The notes under the pieces: generated by a model
What the model saw: only the letters and a program-made list of their open reading frames with translations
Database searches by the model: none
What the model was told of the DNA's origin: nothing
Shown here: positions 56,743 through 64,000 of the stretch, one piece after another
Position numbering within the stretch: position 1 is the stretch's first letter
Layout: each line of letters starts with the position of its first letter
Position numbers and translations under genes: made by a program
Assembly: GCF_011764545.1 (NCBI RefSeq)
Contig: NZ_AP022870.1
Location: forward strand, 3,394,001 to 3,458,000
Reading direction: 5' to 3'
From: Phytohabitans flavus
GTDB taxonomy: Bacteria; Actinomycetota; Actinomycetes; Mycobacteriales; Micromonosporaceae
Length of the DNA: 64,000 nt

Positions 56743-57576
56743 CTATTTGATGGCGCCGGCCGAGAGGCCGCTGACGAAGGCGCGTTGCGCGACGAGGAAG
56801 ATGATCAGCACGGGAAGCATGACGATCGCCATGACCGCGAACTGTTTGGGCAGCGACGAGAAGTACTGCCCCTGGAACGCGATGAAGGCGAGCTGTACCG
56901 TCTCGTGTTTGCCGTCCGTCATGAACAGCAGCGCGAGGATGTAGTCGTTCCAGGACGCGAGGGCCTGGAGGATCGCGATCGTGACGGTGGCTGTGCGGGC
57001 CAGCGGCAGGTACATGCGCAGGTAGATGCGGAAGCTCCCGGCGCCGTCGAGGCTGGCGGCCTCGCGCAGCTCGTTCGGCAGGGCCAGGAAGGCGTTGCGG
57101 TAGAGCAGCACCGACGCGGCCAGGCCCAGCGCGGTGTACGGGCCGACGAGCGCGCCATACGTGTTGAGCATGCCGAGGTCGAGGATCAGCTCGTACAGCG
57201 GGACGATGATCGCGGCGGGGGCGAGCATGATGCCGGAGAGCAGGATCAGAAGCACGATCCCGGAGCCGCGAAACCTGTAGAAGGCCAGCCCGAAGCCGGC
57301 CAGCGAGCCGAGCACGACGACGGCCACGACCGACGCGATCGTGACGACGGTGCTGTTGACGAACATGCGCAGCAGGTCGGTCTCGCGCCATACCGCGATC
57401 AGGTTTTCCAGAGTCAGCCCGGACGGCGAGAGGCTGAAGATGTCGGCGGTGCTGGTCCGCAGCGCGCCGTTGAGCAGCAGCGCGATCGGCAGCAGCCAAA
57501 GGATCGCCAGCGGCAGCAGCGCCAGGTGCGACCACGCCAGCCGGTCGCTGGCCACGCGGCTCGTCGTACGGCTCAT
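56743..57576 (-). CDS. Carbohydrate ABC transporter permease (MalG type)
   Basis: A 277-residue inner-membrane permease with six membrane segments. The EAA loop is visible as PNELREAASLDGAGSFRIYL. The C-terminus ends VAQRAFVSGLSAGAIK, typical of MalG/YurM-type proteins. ATG 57576 overlaps the stop of the first permease (ATGA at 57573). No ATPase is encoded here; a shared MsiK-like ATPase elsewhere is expected, as in other actinomycete sugar importers. Confidence 0.92.
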   Translation of the reverse strand: MSRTTSRVASDRLAWSHLALLPLAILWLLPIALLLNGALRTSTADIFSLSPSGLTLENLIAVWRETDLLRMFVNSTVVTIASVVAVVVLGSLAGFGLAFYRFRGSGIVLLILLSGIMLAPAAIIVPLYELILDLGMLNTYGALVGPYTALGLAASVLLYRNAFLALPNELREAASLDGAGSFRIYLRMYLPLARTATVTIAILQALASWNDYILALLFMTDGKHETVQLAFIAFQGQYFSSLPKQFAVMAIVMLPVLIIFLVAQRAFVSGLSAGAIK

Positions 57577-58541
57577 TCGACACTCCGGTTGGCCCAGCTG
57601 ATCAGGCGCAGCAGCACGATCGCGCAGATCGCGGTGAGCGCCAGCAGCGCCGTCGCGATGGCCGCGGCGTACCCCGGCCGCGACAGGTCGAATGCCTGAT
57701 CGAAGATCTGGATGGACAGCAGGTCGGTAGCGTGCGCGGGGCCGCCGCGGGTCAGGATGTAGACCACCTCGAACTCCCGGAACGCGCCGATCACGCCGAA
57801 CAGGGTCAGCAGCACGGTCATCGGCCGTACCTGCGGCACGGTGATCCGGCGCACGCGCTGCCACCACGAGGCGCCGTCGATCTTCGCCGACTCGTACAGG
57901 TCACGCGGGATCATCTGGATCGCCGCGAGGTAGAAGAGCATGAACAGCCCCGAGTACCGCCAGGCGCTCACGCCGAAGGCGGCCCAGATCGCGGTGCCCG
58001 GGTCGGCGAGCCAGGCCTGCCCGCTGCCGCCGGTGGCCCGGATGACCCGGGTGGCCACGCCCTCGTCGGGGTTGAAGATCCAACCCCAGGCGAACGCGAT
58101 GACCGCCGAGGAGAGCACGGCCGGCATGAAGAACACCGTCCGGTACACCACCCTGCCGCGCAGCGCGCCGTCGAGCAGCACGGCGAGGCCGAGTCCGATA
58201 AGCAGTTGCACGGGTACGGTCACCACCGTCCACAGCAGAGTGTTGGTGACCGCCTTCCAGAAGTACGGGTCGAGACCGCCGAGCATCTCGCTGTAGTTGT
58301 CCAGCCCCACCCACTCGCGGATCGGCGAGATGCCGTCGTAGTCGTAGAAGCTGGACCGGACGGTGGCGAAGATCGGGTAGGCGACGAAGACGGCGAAGAC
58401 CGCGAGGGCGGGTGCGACGTAGAGCCAGCCCGGGGAGGGCCGGCGCCGCCTGCGCTGTGCCGTACGGGTGCCGCCGGTGGTCGGGGTGTCGACCACCGGC
58501 TGCTCGTCCGCTCGTGTCTCCAGCCGCACGGCCGCCGTCAC
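57573..58541 (-). CDS. Carbohydrate ABC transporter permease (MalF type)
   Basis: A 322-residue permease. N-terminal cytoplasmic tail (RRRRRPSPGW) followed by WLYVAPALAVFAVFVAYPIF and five further membrane segments, with the EAA loop IPRDLYESAKIDGASWWQR. GTG 58541 overlaps the substrate-binding protein stop (GTGA), so the three transporter genes are coupled. Confidence 0.92.
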   Translation of the reverse strand: MTAAVRLETRADEQPVVDTPTTGGTRTAQRRRRRPSPGWLYVAPALAVFAVFVAYPIFATVRSSFYDYDGISPIREWVGLDNYSEMLGGLDPYFWKAVTNTLLWTVVTVPVQLLIGLGLAVLLDGALRGRVVYRTVFFMPAVLSSAVIAFAWGWIFNPDEGVATRVIRATGGSGQAWLADPGTAIWAAFGVSAWRYSGLFMLFYLAAIQMIPRDLYESAKIDGASWWQRVRRITVPQVRPMTVLLTLFGVIGAFREFEVVYILTRGGPAHATDLLSIQIFDQAFDLSRPGYAAAIATALLALTAICAIVLLRLISWANRSVE

Positions 58542-59967
58542 TTCCGTGCGCGCGCCGCGGCGGCGTCCACCCGCTGGAGCTCGGCCTTGGGGTCGGCGTT
58601 GTTGACGCAGACCTCCGCGATCGCGGTCTCGATCGCCTTGCGGGTCTCGATGTAGTCGAACTCGCGGCGCTCGGCGCCCTTGCCGAGCTCGTTGTGCCAG
58701 TCGTAGATCTTTTCCCACTCGGCGTTGAGACCGTCGGGGCGGATGCCCTTGCGGGCCGGGGTGTACGTCGCCGATCCGGCCTTCTGGCCCTCCTCGCCGC
58801 AGGACCACTCGACGAACTTCCACGCCGCCCACTGCTTGTCGGGCGAAAGGTCGCCACGCATGGCCGAGGCGACGTTGACAGTGCGCCAGGGTCGCACGGC
58901 CGAGGTGCTGGAGGCCTGCGGCAGCCCGGAGACGCTGGAGCCGAGCCAGTTGTCGTCCGGCGCGTCCGGCAGCTTCGGCCAGAGGCAGGCCGCCCAGTCG
59001 GTGAGCCGGTTGGGGGCGGCGAACAGCGACGCGGTGCCCCAGGTGCCGATCGAGGCGGCGGCCGCCTTGCCGTTGAAGAACAGGTCGTACGCGTCCGGGA
59101 AGGCCGGGGTGGCGAACGGTGCCTTGTTCCACAGCTCGTCGGTGAGCGTGCGCTTGAGGTACTCGAGGCCGGCCACGATCGCGTCGTCGGTGAAGCTCGC
59201 CTGGCCGCCCTCGGCCGCGGCGACGATGCCCGGCTTGAACTGGCTGGCGAACTGCACGAGGAAGTCGGTGTTGGGCCAGTTGTCCTTGGCACCCCAGGTC
59301 GCGCCGACCAGGCCCTGGCCGCGCAGGTCCCGGGAGATCCGCACGAACTCCTCGTGCGAGGTCGGCACCTGACCGCCGGCCTTGGCGAGCACGGCCCGGT
59401 TGACCCACAGCACGCCGCCGATCGAGTACTGCTGGGGCATCGCGACAAGCGGCTGGCCCTGCGGCACGCTGTCCCGGATCTCCTTGACCGAGCCGTCCAG
59501 GAACTGGGTCTCCCAGTCGTCGCCGTACGCCTGCTTGGCCAGGTCCTCCACCGGGGAGAGGAACTGCGCGTACTGCCGGATCATCGAGCCGGTCTGAAGG
59601 TGCAGCACGTCGCCGGAGGTCCCGTTGGGGACGGCGGTGCGCAGCGCGGTCTCGTAGTCGGGGAACGGGAACTTCTTGACCTCGAGCTTGACCTCGGGGA
59701 CCGCCTTCTCGAACGCGGCCTTGAGCTGGCCGGCCGCGGGCTCCTCGGGCCAGGCCCAGGACCAGAGCGTCAGGGTCACCGTGCCGCTCGGCTTGACCAG
59801 TGAGGGGCCGAGCGCGGGGCGGCGGTGCCGCCGTCGTCGGAGCCGCACGCCGCCAGCAGCGGGGCGGTAGTCAGCGCGCCGGCACCGAGCAGCGAGGCGC
59901 GCAGCACGGTACGGCGGGAGAAAAGACTGGGAGTGGTCCCGGGGGTCGGGGATATCTGCGTGCCCAC
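58538..59967 (-). CDS. Extracellular sugar-binding lipoprotein (ABC importer)
   Basis: About 476 residues after repair of one frameshift (G run 59816-59819; rejoins TAAPALGPSLVKPSGT). Export signal with twin arginines SRRTVLRASLLGAGAL and lipobox LLAAC, so it may be a Tat-exported lipoprotein. The mature part is a family 1 solute-binding fold (TVTLTLWSWAWPEEP, MPQQYSIGGVLWVNRA). GTG 59967 is preferred over 59973 because GGCAGG lies at the right distance. Delivers oligosaccharide to the two permeases. Confidence 0.9.
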
Positions 59968-59997
59968 TGTCACCTGCCAGGGAGATGTTTCGAGCTT

Positions 59998-60014
59998 GTT
60001 AGCGGGACGCTAAC
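59998..60014. promoter_or_regulatory. Inverted repeat in the importer promoter region
   Basis: GTTAGCGGGACGCTAAC: two 7-base arms (GTTAGCG / CGCTAAC) around GGA. It lies 31 bp before the solute-binding gene start. It could be an operator or promoter element. Confidence 0.55.
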
Positions 60015-60039
60015 GCCGGCTGGAATCGTTTGTCAACGC

Positions 60040-60059
60040 TTCTGGCAACGTTTCCAGAA
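60040..60059. promoter_or_regulatory. Candidate LacI-family operator upstream of the importer operon
   Basis: TTCTGGCAACGTTTCCAGAA is a dyad matching at 18 of 20 positions with the central AACGTT typical of LacI-family sites. It lies 73 bp upstream of the transporter operon. The same region contains the arm-rich sequence at 59998. The LacI regulator at 60954 is the obvious binder. Confidence 0.6.
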
Positions 60060-60163
60060 TCGTTATTCCCAGGGAAAACGCGCTCCAGCATGATCCGCCG
60101 GACCGCCGTCACCCGACCGGCGACAGCGCCCGTTCTAGCATGGAGTCGATTCCAGGATGTAGA

Positions 60164-60919
60164 TCAATACATGAGCTGGCCACCGGAGACGTTGATCGTC
60201 GCTCCGGTGACATACGCGGCGCCGGGCCGCAGCAGGTAGACCACCGCGTCGGCGACCTCCTCCGGCGTGCCCAGCCGGCCCAGCGGCACCTGGGCGACCG
60301 AGGCCGCCAGCTGCTCGTCGGAGAGGCCACCGCGCATCATGGCCGTGTCGATGAACCCGGGCGCGACGGCGTTGACCCGCACCCGGTCGGCGGCGAGCGT
60401 ACGGGCCAGGCCGCGGGTCATCGAGACGACCGCGCCCTTGGCCGCGTTGTAGACCACCGAGCCGCCCAGCCCGCCGGTCCACCAGCCCTGCGAGGAGAGG
60501 TTGACGATCGAACCGCCCTGCCCCTGCCCGGCCAGGTAGAGCCCGACCGCGCGGTTGAGGAAGAACGTGGCCTTGAGGTTGGTGTCGATCTGGAGGTCCC
60601 AGTCCTCCTCGGTCACGTCCTCGAGGCGGTGCCGCCGGCGCAGCACCGCCGCCAGGTGGGCCAGCCCGGTCAGCGGGCGCCCCGCCGCGCGTACCCCGTC
60701 CAGCAGGGTCTCGTGCGACCGCAGGTCGCGCAGGTCAGCCGGCACGGCCCGGTGTCCCTCGCCGGGCAGGCCGGCCACGAGCGCGTCGAGCCGTGCCGGA
60801 TCGAGGTCGACCGCGTGCACCACGGCCCCCTCGGTGGCGACCAGGCGGGCGACAGCGGCGCCGATGCCCCCGGTCGCGCCGGTGACCACCACAGCGGTAC
60901 CGGCAAGCGTGTTCGTCAT
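60164..60919 (-). CDS. SDR-family NAD(P)-dependent oxidoreductase
   Basis: A 251-residue classical short-chain dehydrogenase. Cofactor motif VVVTGATGGIGAAVA, acidic residue VDLDPARL (suggesting NAD preference), catalytic Ser/Tyr/Lys in NLSSQGWW and YNAAKGAVV, and the C-terminal ATINVSGGQLMY. ATG 60919. It follows the LacI gene on the same strand. Sugar-acid or sugar-alcohol oxidation is a plausible role next to the enolase-superfamily dehydratase. Confidence 0.92.
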   Translation of the reverse strand: MTNTLAGTAVVVTGATGGIGAAVARLVATEGAVVHAVDLDPARLDALVAGLPGEGHRAVPADLRDLRSHETLLDGVRAAGRPLTGLAHLAAVLRRRHRLEDVTEEDWDLQIDTNLKATFFLNRAVGLYLAGQGQGGSIVNLSSQGWWTGGLGGSVVYNAAKGAVVSMTRGLARTLAADRVRVNAVAPGFIDTAMMRGGLSDEQLAASVAQVPLGRLGTPEEVADAVVYLLRPGAAYVTGATINVSGGQLMY

Positions 60920-60953
60920 TGCTCCCACCTCCGGCACCCCAGGGGGCCGTGTG

Positions 60954-62027
60954 TCACTTCAGGGCGCGCTTGCGGGCCGCCTTGCGCGGCGCGGGGCTGA
61001 CCCGGCGGACCGGGCCGACGCTGTCGCGCGGCGTGAAATGGGTGTCGATGATGACCGTGCGGGGCTCGGCCCCGTTGAGCATGTCGAGCATCAGCCGGGC
61101 GGCGGCGGTGCCCATCTCCCCGGAGTCCCGCGACACCGAGGCGAGGTCGGGCGCGAGCACGTCGAACATCGGCCACTCGTCGAGGGTCACCAGCGCCACG
61201 TCGGTGCCGATCGCCCGCCGCAGCTGGCGCAGGCCCTGCAACGCGCCGGCGGCCGACGCGATACCGCCGGTGATCATCGCGGTGGGCTCGTCGCGTTGGG
61301 AGAACAGCCGGATGACCTCGGCCTTGGCGAAGTCGGCTTCGAAGCTGCCCATCGCCAACAGGCTGCGGTCCACCGGCACGCCGGCCGCCGCGAAGGCGGC
61401 CTCGTAGCCGCGCAGCCGCTCCCGCGAGGAGCGCACGGTCAGCGCGCCGGTGACCAGCCCGATCCGCTCGTGGCCGCGGGCCAGCAGCTCGCTGGTCGCC
61501 CGGTACACCCCGGAGTAGTGGTCGCAGAGCACCGCCGCCGCGCCCAGGCCAGCCACCTCGCGGTCGAGCAGGACCACCGGCCCGTTGATCGCGGCGAGCG
61601 CGGCCCGGGTGCTTTCCTCCTCCTCCGACACGAGCGAGACGATCACGCCGTCGACCCGGCGCCGGCGCAACAGCGCCAGATTGCGGGCCTCGACGTCCAG
61701 GTGCCCGTCCGAGCTGGTGATCAGCATCGAGAAGCCGGAGCGGCGCAGCGCCTGCTCGGTCGCGCGAGCGATGTTGGCGAACAGCGGGTTGGAGATGTCC
61801 CGCAGCACGAACCCGATCGTCTTGGTCGAGCCGCTGCGCAGCGACTGGGCCAGAAGGTCGGGCTCGTAGCCGAGCTCGGCCACCGCCGCCTCCACTTTGG
61901 CCCGCATCGCCGGCGAGACGTCCGGGTGGCCGGTGAGCACCCGGGAAACGCTCGACAGCGCCACACCCGCCTGGACGGCCACGTCGCGGATCGTCGCGCC
62001 GGTACCCTCCGAGTCGGACCTTGCCAT
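60954..62027 (-). CDS. LacI-family transcriptional regulator
   Basis: A 357-residue repressor. HTH ATIRDVAVQAGVALSSVSRV with the hinge SVSRVLTGHPDVSP, followed by a periplasmic-binding-like effector domain (TIGFVLRDISNPLFANIA, DGVIVSLVSEE, LVTGALTVRSSRERLRGYE). ATG 62027 follows GGAGG. It lies between the dehydratase and SDR genes and probably controls the glycan operon through sites at 60040 and 63236. Effector unknown, likely a sugar or sugar acid. Confidence 0.93.
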   Translation of the reverse strand: MARSDSEGTGATIRDVAVQAGVALSSVSRVLTGHPDVSPAMRAKVEAAVAELGYEPDLLAQSLRSGSTKTIGFVLRDISNPLFANIARATEQALRRSGFSMLITSSDGHLDVEARNLALLRRRRVDGVIVSLVSEEEESTRAALAAINGPVVLLDREVAGLGAAAVLCDHYSGVYRATSELLARGHERIGLVTGALTVRSSRERLRGYEAAFAAAGVPVDRSLLAMGSFEADFAKAEVIRLFSQRDEPTAMITGGIASAAGALQGLRQLRRAIGTDVALVTLDEWPMFDVLAPDLASVSRDSGEMGTAAARLMLDMLNGAEPRTVIIDTHFTPRDSVGPVRRVSPAPRKAARKRALK

Positions 62028-62078
62028 CGACGTCCTCCAGCTCCATTTGGTCCCGCTCGTCACGGGCAGTAAACCAGG

Positions 62079-63194
62079 TCACCCGTCGACGCGGTGCGCT
62101 CGGATGAAGTCCTCGTCGAGCTCCCAGCCGAAGCCCGGGGCCTGCGGCAGGGGCAGCTCGCCGTTGACCAGCGCCGGCCGGTTTGCCAGCAGTGACCAGA
62201 AGATCGGGTCGCGGGTCGGCGAGAACGCCTCCACGAACGTGCCGTTGGGCACCGAGGCGAGCAGGTGCGACGCGATCTGCCCCTCCTCGTGGTGGCCGAG
62301 CTCCACCTCGAACGCCAGCGCGAGCGCGGCCACCCGCCGCCACTCGGTGGGCCCGCCGCCCCACGAGGCGTCGTAGTTGCAGACGTCGACCGCGCCGTTC
62401 ACGAAGATCTCCCGCATGCCCACCCGCGAGATCTCGCTCTGGCCGGCGGCCACGTTGACGTTGCCGCGCTGGCGCACGTCCCGCAGGCCGCGCCAGTCGG
62501 CGTGCCAGCGGGTGGGCTCCTCGAACCAGCGCAGCCGCACGTCGTCGCCGAGCAGGCGGAGGAACTCCAGCGCCTCGCTCACCGTGTACCCCTGGTTGGC
62601 GTCCACGACGAACAGGAAGTCGTCCCCGACGATCTTGCGGGCCTGGCGCAGCCGGTCGGCGTCCTCGGCGGGCGGCTTGGCACCGATCTTGAACTTCATG
62701 CCGACCATCCCGTGCTCGGCCTTGAAGAACTCCAGCTCCCGCTCCAGGTCGGCGGCGCTGGACCCGTAGTACCCGCCGATCCCGATCATGGGGATGCGGT
62801 CCCGGAATCCGCCCCACAGCCGCCACAGCGGCTGGCCCGCGTACTTGCCGACCGCGTCCCACACCGCGCTGTCCACGCAGGCGATCGCCTGCATGGGGAT
62901 CGCCCGGTCGCGCAGCTGGTCGAGGGTGACCGGCAGCATCGCCTGCCAGACCTTCTCGACCTGGAGCACGTCGAGGCCGACGACCCGCGCGGCGATCTCG
63001 TCGTGGATGATGCCGAGCACCTCGCGCTGCTCCTCGTCGGTGTCGGCGTTGTACGCCTCGCCGACGACGCCGTCCGAGGTGCGGATGCGCGTGATGATCG
63101 TGCAGCGGTTGCGCATCGAGTAGTAGCTGCCCTTGTAGTGGTGGCGTAACGGAACCCGCAACGGGATCGTCTCGATCGCCTCGATCGTCGGCAT
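62079..63194 (-). CDS. Mandelate racemase/muconate lactonizing-type sugar-acid dehydratase (enolase superfamily)
   Basis: A 371-residue enolase-superfamily enzyme. Residues of the mandelate racemase subgroup are visible: KFKIG (the KxK base), metal ligands in VVDANQGYT, FEEPTRW and GQSEISRVG, and the HxE-like GHHEEGQIA near the C-terminus. Such enzymes dehydrate acid sugars (rhamnonate, fuconate, galactarate and others); the rhamnose mutarotase downstream makes an L-rhamnonate-type substrate possible. ATG 63194 follows AGGAG. Divergent from the CoA-transferase gene. Confidence 0.85.
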   Translation of the reverse strand: MPTIEAIETIPLRVPLRHHYKGSYYSMRNRCTIITRIRTSDGVVGEAYNADTDEEQREVLGIIHDEIAARVVGLDVLQVEKVWQAMLPVTLDQLRDRAIPMQAIACVDSAVWDAVGKYAGQPLWRLWGGFRDRIPMIGIGGYYGSSAADLERELEFFKAEHGMVGMKFKIGAKPPAEDADRLRQARKIVGDDFLFVVDANQGYTVSEALEFLRLLGDDVRLRWFEEPTRWHADWRGLRDVRQRGNVNVAAGQSEISRVGMREIFVNGAVDVCNYDASWGGGPTEWRRVAALALAFEVELGHHEEGQIASHLLASVPNGTFVEAFSPTRDPIFWSLLANRPALVNGELPLPQAPGFGWELDEDFIRAHRVDG

Positions 63195-63235
63195 GCACTT
63201 CTCCTGGGGCAGCACGTTGGGTATCGTTCCTGGAA

Positions 63236-63251
63236 ACGGTACCGGTAACGT
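63236..63251. promoter_or_regulatory. Candidate LacI-family operator between dehydratase and CoA-transferase genes
   Basis: ACGGTACCGGTAACGT is a dyad with a perfect TACCGGTA core (14 of 16 positions symmetric). It lies in the 88-bp divergent gap and shares the CCTGGAAACG / CTGGCAACG context with the site at 60040. Could control both divergent genes. Confidence 0.6.
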
Positions 63252-63282
63252 CATTCAGAGGTCAACGCGGAGGTGGCGGGGA

Positions 63283-64000
63283 ATGTCGCTCCCCTTGTCA
63301 GACGTCAGGATCGTGGCCATCGAGCAGTACGGCGCCGGCCCCTACGGCTCGATGCACCTGGCCGACCTCGGCGCGGACATCATCAAGATCGAGCAGCCGC
63401 CGCTCGGGGACGTGGGCCGCTACGTGCCTCCGTACCGGGAGGGGACCGACAGCCTCTTCTTCGAGTCGCTCAACCGCAACAAGCGCAGCGTCAGCCTCGA
63501 CATCGCCCACCCGCTCGGCCGAGGTGTGCTGGAGGACCTGGTCGCCCGCAGCGACGCGGTCTTCTACAACCTGCGCGGCGACGTGCCGGCCAAGCTCGGG
63601 CTCCGGTACGCGGACCTCAAGGGCGTCAACCCGCGGGTGGTCTGCTGCTCGCTGTCCGGATACGGCACCACCGGGCCGCGCGCCGCCGAGCCCGGCTTCG
63701 ACTACATGGTGCAGGGGCTGGCCGGCTGGATGAGCGTCACCGGCGAGCCGGACGGGCCGCCGACCAAGACCGGCATGTCCGCCGTCGACTTCGCCACCGG
63801 ACTCGCCGCGGCGCTGTCGCTGATGATCGGGGTACACGCGGCCCGGCGCGACGGCGTGGGCGGCGACGCCGACGTCGCACTGCTGGACACCGCCGTCTCG
63901 ATGCTCAACTACCTCGCCACGTGGACGCTCACCCGTGGCCACCGGCCCGACCGCATCCCGCGCTCCGGGCACCCGACCATCGTCCCGTTCGGCAACTTCC
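63283..64000 (+). CDS. CaiB/BaiF-type class III CoA transferase (3' end off window)
   Basis: 239 residues before the window ends. Typical class III start VRIVAIEQYGAGPYGSMHLA, DLGADIIKIEQPPLGD, SLNRNKRSVSLDI, the GYGTTGPRAAEPGFDYMVQG loop and a region (DVALLDTAVSMLNY) where the family has its catalytic aspartate. ATG 63283 is preceded by GAGG and GGGG. Full-length relatives have about 400 residues. Substrate unknown; position suggests a product of the sugar-acid pathway. Confidence 0.9.
   Translation, partial: MSLPLSDVRIVAIEQYGAGPYGSMHLADLGADIIKIEQPPLGDVGRYVPPYREGTDSLFFESLNRNKRSVSLDIAHPLGRGVLEDLVARSDAVFYNLRGDVPAKLGLRYADLKGVNPRVVCCSLSGYGTTGPRAAEPGFDYMVQGLAGWMSVTGEPDGPPTKTGMSAVDFATGLAAALSLMIGVHAARRDGVGGDADVALLDTAVSMLNYLATWTLTRGHRPDRIPRSGHPTIVPFGNF

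Noticed and set aside
1..64000. tRNA, rRNA, intact transposase or integrase genes
   Set aside because: None was recognised on either strand while reading; a tRNAscan/ISfinder run would be decisive.

Overview
The window is very GC-rich DNA with frequent GTG starts, tight ATGA/GTGA gene overlaps, ECF sigma factors, LAL- and SARP-like STAND regulators, ricin-type secreted lectins and a LAVTG (sortase class E type) wall protein. This fits a soil or plant-associated actinomycete; the family Micromonosporaceae is my best guess from gene style, not a proven assignment. No rRNA, tRNA, CRISPR array or intact transposase was seen.

Layout. 1-7.0 kb: a complete trans-4-hydroxy-proline catabolic cluster: GntR regulator, alpha-ketoglutarate semialdehyde dehydrogenase, hydroxyproline 2-epimerase and pyrroline-4-hydroxy-2-carboxylate deaminase on the minus strand, and a three-subunit D-hydroxyproline dehydrogenase on the plus strand. 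7-21 kb: ordinary and accessory genes: TetR/hydrolase pair with a clear operator, FN3 protein, DUF899, ECF sigma factor, a membrane protein/NarL-type two-component set, DUF4188, ABC-F ATPase, methyltransferase, LAVTG surface protein, MFS transporter. 21-38 kb: a run of NTP-dependent conflict and STAND genes: an EACC1 + caspase-NACHT operon (21.1-27.4 kb), an XRE-NB-ARC-TPR protein, a LAL-type LuxR ATPase, a TrmB/LuxR regulator overlapping a tiny secreted peptide gene, an 11-unit TPR protein, and two ricin-lectin exoproteins. 38-51 kb: a polymorphic-toxin style operon: a LamG/discoidin exoprotein, an RHS/YD-repeat protein ending in a HINT domain and a short unusual C-terminal tip, and a coupled gene of unknown function. 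52-64 kb: a LacI-controlled glycan operon: ABC importer, apiosidase-like GH140-type enzyme, clan GH-D type glycosidase, L-rhamnose mutarotase, then SDR, LacI, enolase-superfamily dehydratase and a divergent CoA transferase. With the hydroxyproline genes this suggests feeding on plant cell-wall material (pectin side chains, hydroxyproline-rich glycoproteins).

Two observations affect how the window is read. First, about fifteen genes are interrupted by frameshifts, and almost all are repaired by restoring one base (sometimes two) to a short G or C run; every repaired gene becomes a multiple of three and encodes a full-length protein. These look like homopolymer under-calls in the assembly, so the genes are annotated here as single full-length genes rather than pseudogenes. 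Second, a dispersed non-coding repeat of about 140 bp (four copies, two followed by a second module) begins at the stop codon of the preceding gene in all three full copies and has stem-forming ends. I found no known family for it.

The best candidates for an under-described system are the EACC1/caspase-NACHT operon, the RHS-HINT toxin with its coupled partner, and the stop-codon-linked repeat.
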